This document shows, piece after piece, positions 1 to 10,639 of a stretch of 64,000 nucleotides of DNA. The notes beneath the pieces were generated by a model that did not search any database, was not told where the DNA came from, and saw only the letters and a program-made list of their open reading frames with translations. Where the stretch lies: contig NC_049995.1 of NCBI RefSeq assembly GCF_000003815.2, positions 8,446,100 to 8,510,099 of the forward strand, read 5' to 3'. Made by a program: the position numbers and the translations under genes. Within the stretch, counting starts at the first letter, position 1; each line of letters opens with the position of its first letter. Origin of the DNA: Branchiostoma floridae (lineage: Eukaryota; Chordata; Leptocardii; Amphioxiformes; Branchiostomatidae).

Positions 1-576
1 GTCAGTTTCATTAATGTTGTAAACTTCATGTGATTAAACATGCTTCCACCACCCCATACTGTAGTATAGTGTCTGACACAACCCTGCTGTGAACTTGACT
101 TTAATGTTGGCCTCTTGGCATTTAATGATTTTGTAATCAAGCCAACTCGGTATGATACTCTTATATTGACCTCTGACCCCGTGACCCCACTATCTAACTG
201 CCATGGAATTCTGGGCCTTTGGCCAAACAACGAGACAGAACAAAAGGTGTGGATGGGTGGCATGCCTAGAGGGTAAAAACCTCACGATCAAACCCCATAT
301 CGATGGTACATAAATGCATATACTTTCACAGACATTGGTAGACAAACTGATATCTAAAAACACATTTGTCACTTGTTGCTACACCCAGATCTATAAAACC
401 AACAATAAAATAATGGCAATATTGAAATGGTGCTGTAGTAAAGCCCTGACTGTACATACAAAAACATATCGTGACCATTTCTCTTACCCAATGATTTGTC
501 ACTTTACAATAAGACTATGACAACACGCTATCTTGTGACGGTCTCGTGTCTTCTTTATTATGACGTAGAAATCAAA

Positions 577-666
577 TTTACGTCAATTACAAAAAGCCTA
601 GATGACAATTATCCTACTCCGTACACTGTAGGAGAATTGTCAGAGGCTTTTTGTAATTGACGTAAA
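577..666. repeat. Near-perfect 90-bp hairpin (short foldback element)
   Basis: The left arm starts TTTACGTCAATTACAAAAAG at 577 and the right arm ending at 666 is its reverse complement. The arms are about 39-41 bases with a few mismatches and a loop of about 10 bases around 618-627. The size and symmetry fit a very short foldback MITE or a structured RNA. There is no coding content. Confidence 0.8.
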
Positions 667-2984
667 TAACACGCAAGGGTTTGTGCAAGATTTTGGGCAA
701 CTATGGAAAAAAAAATGAAGTATGCTACTGACTGTTCCATTATGCAAGAGGGGAAGTGCTTTTAGATTGCAATATCATATTTTTACTGATTATGATATTT
801 TCTACTTAATACTAACTCTTTCTTTGGCTGTTCTAAATTTTCCTCTTGCAAAATTCCATCCCAACATCTGCTTGGAGGTTGGTAGAGGACCTTTGCAAAA
901 ATCAGTGGGACCATGGTCCAGAAAAATTATAATTTCCACCCAACATCTGCTTGGAGATTAGTATATCTCTATCTAAGTAATACTGTAAATGCCCTTTATG
1001 TTGGCAATGATTTAATTTTGCAGTTAGGAGAAAATTGATTTTTTACATTGGCCTTAAATCTGCACTTTAAACAAAGGGCAGGCTGACAAAAGACAGAATA
1101 CGCATTTTCACAGCAGGTTTTAGTTTAGTCAAGATAAGAGGTTACTGTGAAAACTGTTGAAATCACCACAAAAATTTAAAGAGTTACAGTATATGGTCCG
1201 TTAGCACACTATACACCATGCCACCCTAACAACACTTCCTCACACACAAGCCCGCCTTCATCTATTATACATGCTTGGCTTTATTGATAAATGTTTAATG
1301 ATTCTATACTAAAAGGGAACTGTGTGTACGTGTGTAAATACACGCCTTTCCTTTTCACTCAAATCACATTCTTAGAAGGATTCTTCTGAATTTCTTTTCA
1401 GAAAATGAAACTAACCAGATGAAATGAACAGATGTATACAATCTTTATATGTAGATGTAATTTATAGTCATAGATTACTGTGTATCTGATTGACCCTCCC
1501 ATTTTCACCTGCTACATTTGGGAAAAGGATAACCTGGATTCATAACTGTCCCCATTTTATCAGAGTCACTTAAAATACCACGTGAGGACTGTTTACAAAG
1601 AAATACTATTAGCCTCGTCTTTATAACGAAATAGACATTTTGTATGAAAATTGAAAAGCAATTCAATTATGACTAAAGGTCTGCCGTCTGCTTAGCTACT
1701 AGATGACTAAGCTGGAATCCATTTTGTGCCTTATTTGATACAAATACAAGGCCTGGTTGTCTGGGTATACATGGTGAAGTAATATCCTATTTCTTCAGCA
1801 AGACCAATCTGAAGTCCCACTCTATTAGTATTATAATCAAGAAATATGCACTATCACAGCATCAGCAGAAAAATAAGAGCTCCAGGCATCTACTGTAAAA
1901 GATGAGTCTTGACTTTCAATTCAAACTCAAAGTAAAAATGTGATCATCTTATTACAACTCTTCATAACAACACACTATGATTAAACTTTATAAAGGAAAA
2001 TAGATTATCCAAAAGCAAATAGACATCCACATACAAGCATAAAGCTAGCCTCTCAATCATAAAAAGAGAAATGAAAATGGTTAACCTATTCCTACAAACT
2101 TTATACTAATGTATAACACTAATAAGAGATAATTAGATACTGCAACCATCAAGTATAAAATGGGATAACAGTGGTAAAGGCAGAATCGTGACAGATCCCA
2201 TGTCTGTTACACCCCCTCCCCTCAAATATTTACACTGATACGTGCATCACACACATCCCCCCAGTGGCTCAGCAAACAAGTCCCACACAACTAAATGGTT
2301 CACAGGCAAACAGTGTATTTAGATGCCCTGATTTACCCACACTAAGGAAACACAATTGAAACAGACCAGTAACACAATGCTTTCCATAGTGATACACTTC
2401 TCTGTTAGCAACTTGCGTACATCTGTCCAACTGCCATTAGATGAAGAAATTCAAGAAGACTGTCTTCAAATTAAAAAAGTGTCAGATAATCCGACCTTGA
2501 CTTGTGACTTTGAAACAGCTGGCCATAAAGAAACCTCTACACTATCTATTTATCTATTGGTTTAGCTGCTCTTCAGTATAGGAAATCTATTTGTAATTTT
2601 GTTCGTATTTGGTAACTTGCAGAGGGTGAAAAAAGAGTCCACAGTCCAAGTATGTTAGTACTAGTTCTCTCTAGAGGCATCATATTATTCCATACGATCA
2701 TACGATCCTTAAATTTATGGTATGAAAGGTGCACATAACAAGCAGAAAGACTATAAAGTCAGAGGCAATTATAACTAATTGGGGATCACATATCAGAAAT
2801 GAAATGTAAATGCAGAGAAGGACAATACATTATCTACTTGTACTACATGTATGACAGTTTGCATATGCAGGTTAGTTAGTACTTAATAAAGGGAGGTAAA
2901 ATTGTAGTTGTGATTTCTGATGTCTACCTGTAATATGTAGAGTTTTCTGAAATCTTATTCTGTGGCTGAAAAGTACTATTGCAG

Positions 2985-3630
2985 GTAATATTTGGGGAAC
3001 GGGTTTTCTGCGCGTGAAGAATTTGCGCGTGCGCGTGAAAAATCTGCGCGTGAAAAAATAAAGTTCCTGAAATATGTCCAAAAATGTGCAGCAAGGAATT
3101 CTAAGGCATAAAAATGTGAACCTATGATATAATTTCCCATCTGTTACCTGAATTTTTGGTTTGAAAAAAACTGATTTTTAGATCCCTTGGGAATAGGTTA
3201 ATTTGCATATTTTGAACATTTCAAAATCAAGTAAATTGGACAGAAATACATGGAAAGATTACACATATGATGTTTTATATTGTAAAATGTAACAATTTGA
3301 GGCTTTTCTCCATTCTAGAAGCTTAATTTTATCTTTTTTGAAGCAGATTGTTTCACGCGCAAATTTAGAACTTTTTTGCGTGTGAAAAGTTAACATTTAA
3401 AAATCACTTGAAAAGCACTCAGATCGAGATTTTGTACTCTAGAATGCAACAATATGATACTTGATTCCATTTTGTGCCATCTTGTTTGAGCTTTTATGTA
3501 TAAAACTGCAAAAACTTTTTGAATCCCTTGGGAATCAGCTAATTTGCATATTTTCACGCGCAGATTTTTCACGCGCAAGTTTTCACGCGCAAATTTTTCA
3601 CGCGCACAAAACCCCAACCCTAATATTTGT
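2985..3630. mobile_element. Foldback element with GCGCGTGAAA-type repeat arms
   Basis: At 3009-3056 the sequence repeats GCGCGTGAA(A)AATTTGCGCG units. At 3552-3606 the same units appear in reverse complement (TTTCACGCGC). The outer ends also match in inverted orientation: AATATTTGGGG at the left against an inverted AATATTAGGGTT at the right. An internal motif (CCCTTGGGAAT followed by AATTTGCATATTTT) occurs twice, near 3184 and 3524. No transposase is present. This is a non-autonomous inverted-repeat element of about 640 bp; the family is unknown to me. Confidence 0.65.
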
Positions 3631-4021
3631 CTGGTTCTGATACTTTTGAATGCTACTTGCGCCACTTTTTCTGTGCAGAAAAAAATATTTGGAACCCTGC
3701 CCATATACAATATCTAGGAACTTTGGCATCAACTATATATGAGTGGGTGGGGAGGATTTAATCTGTTGTCTAAACAAAGCAGGAACAGCGGCACTTATTG
3801 ATGTATACAGGACAGCGAAGAATGGTATTATTTTTATGCAGGGGTCGTATGAGTATTGTAATATTAAATATACACATAGTATTGTACACTATTGTATCAG
3901 ATATTGAACGTTTCATCCATCAATTTCCAATGGTTGGCAATGATGAGAGAAATCTAACAGATGACAAGTGGAAAAATGTCAACAAATACTTCTTTACTAC
4001 TTAGCAGTACTTGTTTTAGTA

Positions 4022-5176
4022 CAGTGGATTCCAATTATTCGTATTACGCCTTTTTGGATAATTCGGGTAATTGGATAGAATTACGAAATCCCAAAACATT
4101 TGCCATTCATTCTATTGTTTAGAACATCGCAGAATTGGATAACCCACGGTCTCAAACTTCGGGTTTTTGGATAGAATTACGTCAGGTCACACAAATTAAA
4201 AATGGGAAAATATGCCCTAAAACTCACAAAATGAGTCCAAAGGTAACTAGTAAATGTATGTATAAAAGTGTAAAGCCATGTAAAGGACCGTAAGAAAGTT
4301 ACATTCCACAGAAAATCTAGCCGATAGCGCTGTGCTAGCGTGCGAACATTTGGAGTTAGGCGCCATTTTGTTAGGTTGCCGCAAGGTATGATGGGCGAAC
4401 GTCATGGGAACGTCAACACGCTTTTGAGTTCATATTTCCCCTTCAGACAACGTCTAAACTTGGTTTACCCTACAAAAATGTGTTTTTTCATATCCACTGT
4501 CTCATTAATTGAGCTGATTTCGGCTGCGCTGCGTAGATTTACAACAACGCACGTAATGCAACAGGGGTGTGATTTCGCAATGACCTATCTTGCGCATTGC
4601 ATGGCGGGATATCTCAACCCACGCGCCGCCATTTTAAATGTTTTGAACGTGAATTTTTTCCGTCTTCCACCGCGAAAGACGGAAATTTCAGAGTAATTTG
4701 TGGACACAAGTTGTAGACAAGAAGGTGAAGAGTTTATCACTCTCCAATACCGTTGTTTTAACTTAAAATTATGAAAGTAACGTCATATTCTCCGGCATAC
4801 GAGCGGAGCCATGTTCGTCTTTGTTTTGGTATGCCGCCAAATTGCCGACGCACGGCTGTGCGAGTCAAGCATACTTTTCCACATGTGCATTTAGCCACTG
4901 ATTTGAACTCTTTATTAGATCAAGCATCTCACAGAAATCGCACAGTATCGGAACATATGATTAAAGTTTGTAAACGGAGTTCCGTATCGTTAGAGTGGTA
5001 ACCTCTATGAGCGTCTGTGTGTTATGTTTGCGTATAATTTGGTTTTCAAAACTACACCCCTCCCCAACCAATGCCGCTAAAGCTGGTCATATAGCCAACT
5101 TCGGACTCTAGAATAGGTCGGATAATTGGATAAAATACCCAGACAAATAGGCGATACAATAAAGCGGATTCCACTG
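4022..5176. mobile_element. Non-autonomous Tc1/mariner-pogo-like element
   Basis: The ends are inverted: CAGTGGATTCC at 4022 and GGATTCCACTG ending at 5176, each next to a TA dinucleotide (4020-4021 and 5177-5178), as expected of TA-targeting Tc1/mariner elements. Subterminal sequence is rich in ATAATTCGG/ATAATTGGATA words, as in pogo/Tigger ends. Internal ORFs (4340-4696, 4771-5001) show no DDE transposase motif, so this is probably a decayed or deletion derivative. It lies in the kinesin intron. Confidence 0.65.
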
Positions 5177-6521
5177 TATTACTAATTTTACATTAATGGT
5201 AGATCAGCTACTACTTCTTGTAGTAGCATCTGTGAAAACTTGATTATGTTGAAGCTTTGTGTAAATACAGTAGGAGAAGACAGCAATACCCAGAGTACAT
5301 AGTTTGTTTACTTTATCTGATATGAACCACTTTAGATGCTATTCTTGGCTGTCAGAGTCTAGTATGTGTCATCGGAAAAGGTGAGGGTTGCACAGACCAT
5401 TATCATAGTAGTTATGATCCTTTGTAATTATATCAATTTATAGGACAAATGGGTACTGATAAGATAGACCCACTCTTTTCAGTTACGTGTACATTTCCTA
5501 TATTATTATTAGTAATTATTACTGATAGTCTGATACATTGACCTTAATCAGATATAGCACAGGAGCGTTGTCAAAATCATTGAAGCTTTAGAGTGCATCA
5601 ATCATCATCACACAAATCAATCTCAATCTCTATATGTCAGACAGTAGCTTTTATGTCATATAAGGAATGACACACAGAGTCTGTGTTGTTTTTGGTTAGT
5701 CTGTCACAGCCATATATTAGTAATTTATTAAACTAATTGCAGTTATTGTCCTAATAATGACACCTTTTTCCCTATCACTTCTCCAGTATGTTTATTACCT
5801 GTCCAAGGACATATTGGATAAGCTGTGAGTATATACTATATGAGTACGTAGTATCTTTCAAAATGACCGTAACTAAAGATGAGAGCTTTATATTTGTTTG
5901 GTCATACAGAATGATAGTGGGAGGGTCTTGGGCACACAACAAGGAAACTTTTTGTTGTAATTCGACTACTGGTAAAGCATATTATTGTCTGTGTATACAG
6001 GCTTATCCAAAATAGATATTCTCTACTGCTAAACAAATGTGTACAGATGGCACACAGTTTATTTTTACCACAAAAGGGGATAGTAGGAGTGGCCTGGGAG
6101 CACTAAGAAATTCATCCAACAACTACTGTGACCTAGCTATTGTTAGGAAAGTAAAATTTCAATCCAATAGCAGAAGTTTCACAGATTTGTTCATGGATGA
6201 ACTAAATGGTTGTTCAGATGAACATAACTATATATAGGGGTATTGGACGTTGGGTAGAATCGGTTACGGAGGCCGAAAAACGTTGAAAATGCACCAAGTT
6301 CACAGCATCCAATCGGCTAAATAACAACATAAGAATGCCAAAAAAATTAGTCTAGTAGTTGAAGGAAGTGTTCATCTCATAATCTGTCCAAGTTTTATTG
6401 AAATACCTTCAATTTTAAGCGAGAAATAGCCAGCGGGAGCTCGCGAGTTTCGCCGTCGGGGCCGCCCGCCCTCCCCAGCCGCGTACAAATTTGCCGAGGG
6501 TCGGTGACGTATCAGAGCCCG

Positions 6522-6781
6522 TCCGCGCGTAGCACGTGCTCTATGTAGAAAAAACTAGCCATTTATTTGTTGCCAAGAATGCCAGCTTTAAAACGCCGTC
6601 TTCTTTTTCATTGTACGACATCGGGATCGAAAAATATTCACATTTGAAACTTTAAAATCGTGATTTCTCCGTAACATGCCTCTTGTAAAATTTTTAAAAG
6701 GTTAGATTTATTGAAAATTCAGAAGATTTCATTTCATTTGGTACCAGATTCGCATATGTAGGAGCACGTGCTACGCGCGGA
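6522..6781. repeat. 19-bp perfect inverted repeat around a possible promoter
   Basis: TCCGCGCGTAGCACGTGCT at 6522-6540 is exactly inverted at 6763-6781. Each arm contains CACGTG, an E-box palindrome, within CGCG-rich sequence. The right arm sits about 60 bp before the first candidate ATG of the element (6844). It may be a promoter-associated structure or the ends of a small nested element. Confidence 0.6.
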
Positions 6782-6843
6782 ATATGGGGTTACTTTCGAG
6801 ACAATTTCGCCTGAGGCGATTCTGGAGGCGAGTGGTAAACAAC

Positions 6844-6942
6844 ATGGCGGCCGCGAGCACTTCCGTGTTGAACGCTGCCGTTTCGTCTCAAAATTATCGC
6901 CATCCGACGTCGAAAACTTCGTTACAACCGGCTCAAAACCAG
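6844..6942 (+). CDS. Candidate first coding exon of the 3-kb element
   Basis: An ATG at 6844 opens 33 codons (start MAAASTSVLNAAV) that run directly into a consensus donor (CAG|GTAGGA at 6943). The stretch is GC-rich compared with its surroundings and follows a CG-rich region. I recognise no domain. Its continuation is uncertain because an assembly gap lies downstream, and the next exon-like segment (from 7701, after a good polypyrimidine acceptor) reads longest in a different phase. Confidence 0.35.
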
Positions 6943-7398
6943 GTAGGATATCTTTTATGAGTCTTTTGCTAGTTTTTGAGTGGTTTCGATATGCTATTAT
7001 GCCCGATATTGCCGATAACGTATATATAAACACAAACTTTGACAAAGCACATGTTCCATGCCGAGCATAGGCAAGTCTGAACTAGATCGTATTTTGTTTA
7101 CCTGCTTTGTCGTGGCATTTTCTCCATTATTATTTTGTGAAAGACTGAGTGGATTATTTCTGTACTGTTGTAAGTTTTTTTTTTGCTGCTGTTTAGTATT
7201 TTGGAGGTCGTTCAACTCCGGTTCTGCTTCGAGTCTGTGGCATCGACAATGCATTGTGTGTGGAGGGAGGGGGGCGCTGGGCGACGATATGATTTTTTTT
7301 GCCAGGACTAATCATGAAATATCATGCTATGGTGTTATTTGCCTATTCTGTCCCAAGTTCCCAACATTTTTATATGTTCATGAAGCATGACAAAACAT

Positions 7399-7552
7399 NN
7401 NNNNNNNNNNNNNNNNNNNNNNNNNNNNNNNNNNNNNNNNNNNNNNNNNNNNNNNNNNNNNNNNNNNNNNNNNNNNNNNNNNNNNNNNNNNNNNNNNNNN
7501 NNNNNNNNNNNNNNNNNNNNNNNNNNNNNNNNNNNNNNNNNNNNNNNNNNNN
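7399..7552. other. Assembly gap (154 N)
   Basis: Unknown bases. ORFs crossing this run are artefacts. The gap may hide an exon of the element's gene, because the downstream exon at 7701 needs a phase-1 partner. Confidence 0.99.
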
Positions 7553-7700
7553 GGTACAATGTAGAGTATGGTAAAATTATTGAACAACAATACTACAGGG
7601 CTATCCTATGCTACATTTAAAATTAAATTGCATGTAGTACTATCATAACTATGTGTTTGGGCTGTAGTTTAAACTGGACTTTTTCTCATTTGTTTTCTAG

Positions 7701-7843
7701 CAAACTGTGATGAAGTCGTGTGTTGCAGGAGGAGGGCATCAGCATCAACAAACAACTTCCTAGACTTGTTACATGTCATTGACGATGCCAAGAGCTCCCT
7801 TCAAGGTGCTCAAATCTATTGGCCACTTTATGGAGAAAAGTAA
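7701..7843 (+). CDS. Candidate internal or terminal exon of the 3-kb element
   Basis: A strong acceptor (TTTTCTAG at 7693-7700) is followed by a frame that stays open, if entered in phase 1, from 7703 to a TAA at about 7841-7843. The peptide includes NNFLDLLHVIDDAKSSLQGAQ, which looks like a helical protein segment, but I recognise no family. A second ORF at 7988-8308 (106 codons) ends in a strongly basic tail with Arg/Lys-Pro-Arg and SPKKTERT, suggesting a nucleic-acid-binding or nuclear protein. The two are separated by stops, so the element's gene is probably spliced or broken. Confidence 0.3.
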
Positions 7844-7987
7844 CTGACCACAGAGAAGGAACATGAAGAAAAGAAAATTTCTGTGCGTGACTATGTGGTG
7901 GCTGCATAAAAAGAGGACTGGACAGTTTATTTATTACAATGGGTCAGGTAGCTGGAGAACTCTACTGAATAGGTTTTAGGCAAGTTT

Positions 7988-8308
7988 ATGGAGAGAAGAA
8001 GATGGCCAAAAGAACAATACAAGGTAGTTGAATTATCTGTTCACATCTTTTACTGGCCTGATCGCTGTCTTGAGTACTTGGTGGACACCAAGTTCATCCT
8101 GTTCTCAATGCTGACCAGATACCAAGTATGTGAATCGTCTTCCAACAACAATATGATCATGTCTACAATACATGGATGGGAAGACATTCAGAAGCAGTAC
8201 ATCAGCTACTACAACAAATACTTGGCAAGACAGCAGCCACGGGCGAGGAGGCCAAGGAAGACTCCAAAGAGAACATCACCTAAAAAAACAGAAAGAACAT
8301 TGACTTGA
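7988..8308 (+). CDS. Hypothetical ORF with basic C-terminus inside the 3-kb element
   Basis: An ORF of 106 codons beginning MERRRWPKEQYKVVE and ending with an Arg/Lys-rich segment (RQQPRARRPRKTPKRTSPKK). I cannot match it to a transposase family, and the usual DDE residues are not identifiable. The last 60 bp (AAGAACATCACCT... then AAGAACATTGACTTGAGTAAG) are duplicated at 8425-8490, so the 3' end of this gene has been locally copied. It could be the last exon of the element's own protein or a captured host fragment. Confidence 0.3.
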   Translation: MERRRWPKEQYKVVELSVHIFYWPDRCLEYLVDTKFILFSMLTRYQVCESSSNNNMIMSTIHGWEDIQKQYISYYNKYLARQQPRARRPRKTPKRTSPKKTERTLT

Positions 8309-8519
8309 GTAAGATTGTATTGGTAACATTCCAGAAAGTTGTGCTATGTGTTACTGTACTGTTACAGATTGTCAAATTTGAATTCTTCTGATCCTTTGCA
8401 AGACTGCAAACACAGGCAAGAACCCATGGAAGAACATCACCTGAAAAAAAGAAAGAACATTGACTTGAGTAAGATTTTATTGGTACATATCAATATATCA
8501 TCACAGTCTTCATAGATAG

Positions 8520-8846
8520 CATAAAAAGTAGTATTTCTTGATGAGCTATGTTAATTCTGATGCCAAATTTAGATTCAGCATATGCCAAAACCCCCCAGTT
8601 AGGAAGTATGTTGAGATTTACCAAAGCATGTGAGAAATATTGTGGATTCGCATATTTAATGAGCGACATTTTGCGGAAATGTATCAATTAATATGTCAGA
8701 TGTCATAAAAACACTATTTCTTGATGAGTTATGTTGATTTTGATGCCAGATTTGGATTCAGCATGTGCTAAAACCCTCTAGGTAGGAAGTATGTTGAAAT
8801 TTCTCTAAGTATATGAGAAATATTGTGATTACGCATATTTAATGAG
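8520..8846. repeat. Two-copy direct repeat, period about 185 bp
   Basis: The copy at 8520-8662 and the copy at 8705-8846 share CATAAAAA, ATTTCTTGATGAG, GATTCAGCAT, AGGAAGTATGTTGA and GAGAAATATTGTG in the same order, with roughly 85 percent agreement by eye. They lie between the basic ORF and the right end of the element. Confidence 0.75.
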
Positions 8847-9255
8847 GGGACTTAGATTTTTTCTTGACAACCTTATTTGACGTACGTGCTTTCTCGGTAA
8901 ATATTTGCTATGTTTCAAGATTGCACAACTCAGGAAATAAAGACACTACAAGTATGAGATTAAGATATGTCTTAGTATGTTCACATTAAAGTCAATATCA
9001 GGTAAAAGGTTGGTTGTGTGGTGTTCAGTTTTTGTGATATGTCGCTATGAAAAACGATAAAAATGTCATACTTAAGAAATCCGTAACTTCGGAGGCCAAA
9101 AATTGAAACTTAAAATGCCAATATCTCAACCATACAACATCCAATTCACTTCAGACAAAGATCATTCTGTTTCTTTCAGTGAGCTCTTTATGATAAACTA
9201 AATTGTGAATGGCTTACAACAACTTCAATTTTTTGTCCAATACCCCTACTATATA

Positions 9256-9415
9256 TAATCTCCAGGCAGATTTACCAGTGGCATAAGATAGTATCAAAGC
9301 TGGCCAAAGGGAGTCATCAGCCATTGGTAGCGAAACACACTCCTAGGCCGGCTTCACTCCTCTGCTCTGGTAGCTTTTGATACTACCTTATGCTACCGTA
9401 GGATCTGCTTGGAAA
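9256..9415. repeat. 160-bp foldback element abutting the 3-kb element
   Basis: GGCATAAGATAGTATCAAAGC (9280s) is inverted as GCTTTTGATACTACCTTATG (about 9370-9392), and TCTCCAGGCAGAT near 9258 is inverted as GATCTGCTTGGAAAT near 9402. It is a palindromic MITE immediately right of the 7-bp target duplication. Fragments of the same end motif (ATCTGCTTGGAG) occur near 860 and 940. Confidence 0.65.
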
Positions 9416-9565
9416 TTAAACTACATGCTGTACTAATCACACTATCTTAAGGCCACTTAAGGGGATAGTGGGAGGAGTTTAGAAGTCCCACATAATTTGT
9501 CCACACAGCTAGAAAAGGCGTTATGGCCGTGGGAACTAGATCTCATGACTGTCACCCTTACTAAC

Positions 9566-10397
9566 CTCTCTCCTGGTTTGGTAGTGGGGTGTCCTAGGAT
9601 CGTCTGATTGCCCTCCATATCAACAACGCACTTCGTCGCCAACCCCAGCTCTGTTAAAACAACAACAAAAACACTTTAAGGGTGAAAAAATACATTTCAT
9701 GATAAATCTTAAGACTTGTCTGTCTGTGTCCTCTCGTGACCTTTGACCTCAAGAAGATTATTATACAAGATTTGACTAAAAAAACCCTTGCCGAACGAAT
9801 TTAGAACTACATTAAGGAATATGAGACTTATAAAATGCTACACACTGTTACTAGACTTACAAAAAACATAAGTTTTGGACAGGAAAAACAACTTAAATTG
9901 TTGTAAACTAATTATCGTCTTACTTGTTGGTCTGCCACGCTATGGTTACACACAGTATGTTGTATCAGTTTCACTTTATCCTCGATTTTACACAAAATAA
10001 GCAGTTATCAGCAAGCTGGTGTTAGCTTTTAAGAATGTATTTGACCGTGATCGGTAAGTTAAACGTGAAAGAAATACTTTAGTGTAGTGAATAATGCTTG
10101 CACTGAGATAGTCCGTGTCAGATTTTGCTCACTCACCCAACCCACACCACGTACAGACAACATCAACAAAACGATCTAACCAGTTAACTCGACAATTCTG
10201 ACGAAAAAAACTCCTCAAAAAGACTGCAAATTTTGCTGAAAGGAAGTCAGGAAAGTCGTGAAGAAAAGTTGAGAAAAACAGGCACATGTTGCTTGCGGAA
10301 AAACAAAGGCGGGGACAATTTGGGAGTAGTTCATACCTCGTCTGTTCATAGGACGAACCCGGACCGCAACTTTCACGTTACTGGTCGGCTCGCCCAT
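9566..10397 (-). CDS. KIF13: KIF13-type kinesin, first two coding exons (partial)
   Basis: On the minus strand, exon 1 codes from an ATG at 10397 down to 10337. It ends NVKVAVRVRPMNRR, the beta-1 strand of the kinesin-3 motor, and is followed by a GTATGA donor in phase 1. Exon 2 (9650-9566) starts after CAG and reads Glu-Leu-Gly-Leu-Ala-Thr-Lys-Cys-Val-Val-Asp-Met-Glu-Gly-Asn-Gln-Thr-Ile-Leu, the family's second segment. It continues to KPGE and ends in phase 2 with a GTTAGT donor. The wording of both segments is closest to KIF13A/B, plus-end motors that carry vesicle cargo on microtubules. The start is chosen because similarity to the family begins there; upstream in-frame codons look like 5'UTR. 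The P-loop and the rest of the protein lie beyond the left edge. It is transcribed away from MSH6. Confidence 0.85.
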
Positions 10398-10579
10398 CGT
10401 TCCTTCCTCGCGGGTTTTTACGGCGATGTTCCTCAAAATAACTCCTGAAACGGCACAGCTACGAGTATTCCGTACTTCCTGGTGAAGAATTAGCTCCGAA
10501 AGGCGCGGGTAGAACACAGAAGTGACCAGAAAAAAACTAAGTCAACACGAGAAGTCAGCTATGTACAGTCGAACATCGG

Positions 10580-10592
10580 GCGCCATTTTGGC
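10580..10592 (-). promoter_or_regulatory. YY1-like site in the kinesin 5' region
   Basis: GCGCCATTTTGGC on the plus strand (GCCAAAATGGCGC on the minus strand) matches the YY1 core common near animal transcription starts. It lies about 185 bp upstream of the kinesin ATG, in sequence consistent with a promoter. Confidence 0.4.
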
Positions 10593-10639
10593 CTATACTC
10601 AAGACCCCAAAGGTCGCTAGTCCACATTGCGCCTGACTG

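Larger units (their letters stand above)
6235..9248. mobile_element. 3.0-kb DNA element, 14-bp inverted ends, 7-bp target duplication
   Basis: The left end TAGGGGTATTGGAC (6235-6248) is matched exactly by GTCCAATACCCCTA (9235-9248). Both ends are bordered by CTATATA (6228-6234 and 9249-9255), a perfect 7-bp direct repeat that I read as a target-site duplication. Both subterminal regions contain CGGAGGCC followed by AAAATGC and CATCCAAT in the same orientation, an unusual direct rather than inverted subterminal repeat. The element holds a GC-rich stretch (6430-6540), exon-like segments and a 154-bp assembly gap. I cannot assign a superfamily. Confidence 0.65.
1..9565 (-). other. Intron 2 of the KIF13-like kinesin gene (open at left edge)
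   Basis: After the donor of kinesin exon 2 I find no further kinesin motor exon on the minus strand down to base 1: no reading frame carries the expected next motor segment, the P-loop or the switch motifs. I therefore read this stretch as one long first-half intron at least 9.5 kb in length. It holds only repeats and mobile elements, listed separately, plus short ORFs without recognisable similarity. The parts at about 970-2980 and 5180-6230 show nothing I can name. A 17-base motif reading CCAACATCTGCTTGGAG occurs twice, near 860 and 940. Confidence 0.6.

Noticed and set aside
3390-3710. Minus-strand protein with repeated RVKNLRVK
   Set aside because: Translation of the GCGCGTGAAA-type repeat in the foldback element.
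4340-5001. Protein-coding gene with two ORFs at 4.3-5.0 kb
   Set aside because: Both lie inside a TA-flanked inverted-end element and show no conserved motif or splice support.
7299-7620. Several ORFs across the run of unknown bases
   Set aside because: They consist mostly of undetermined codons in the 154-bp gap and have no evidential value.
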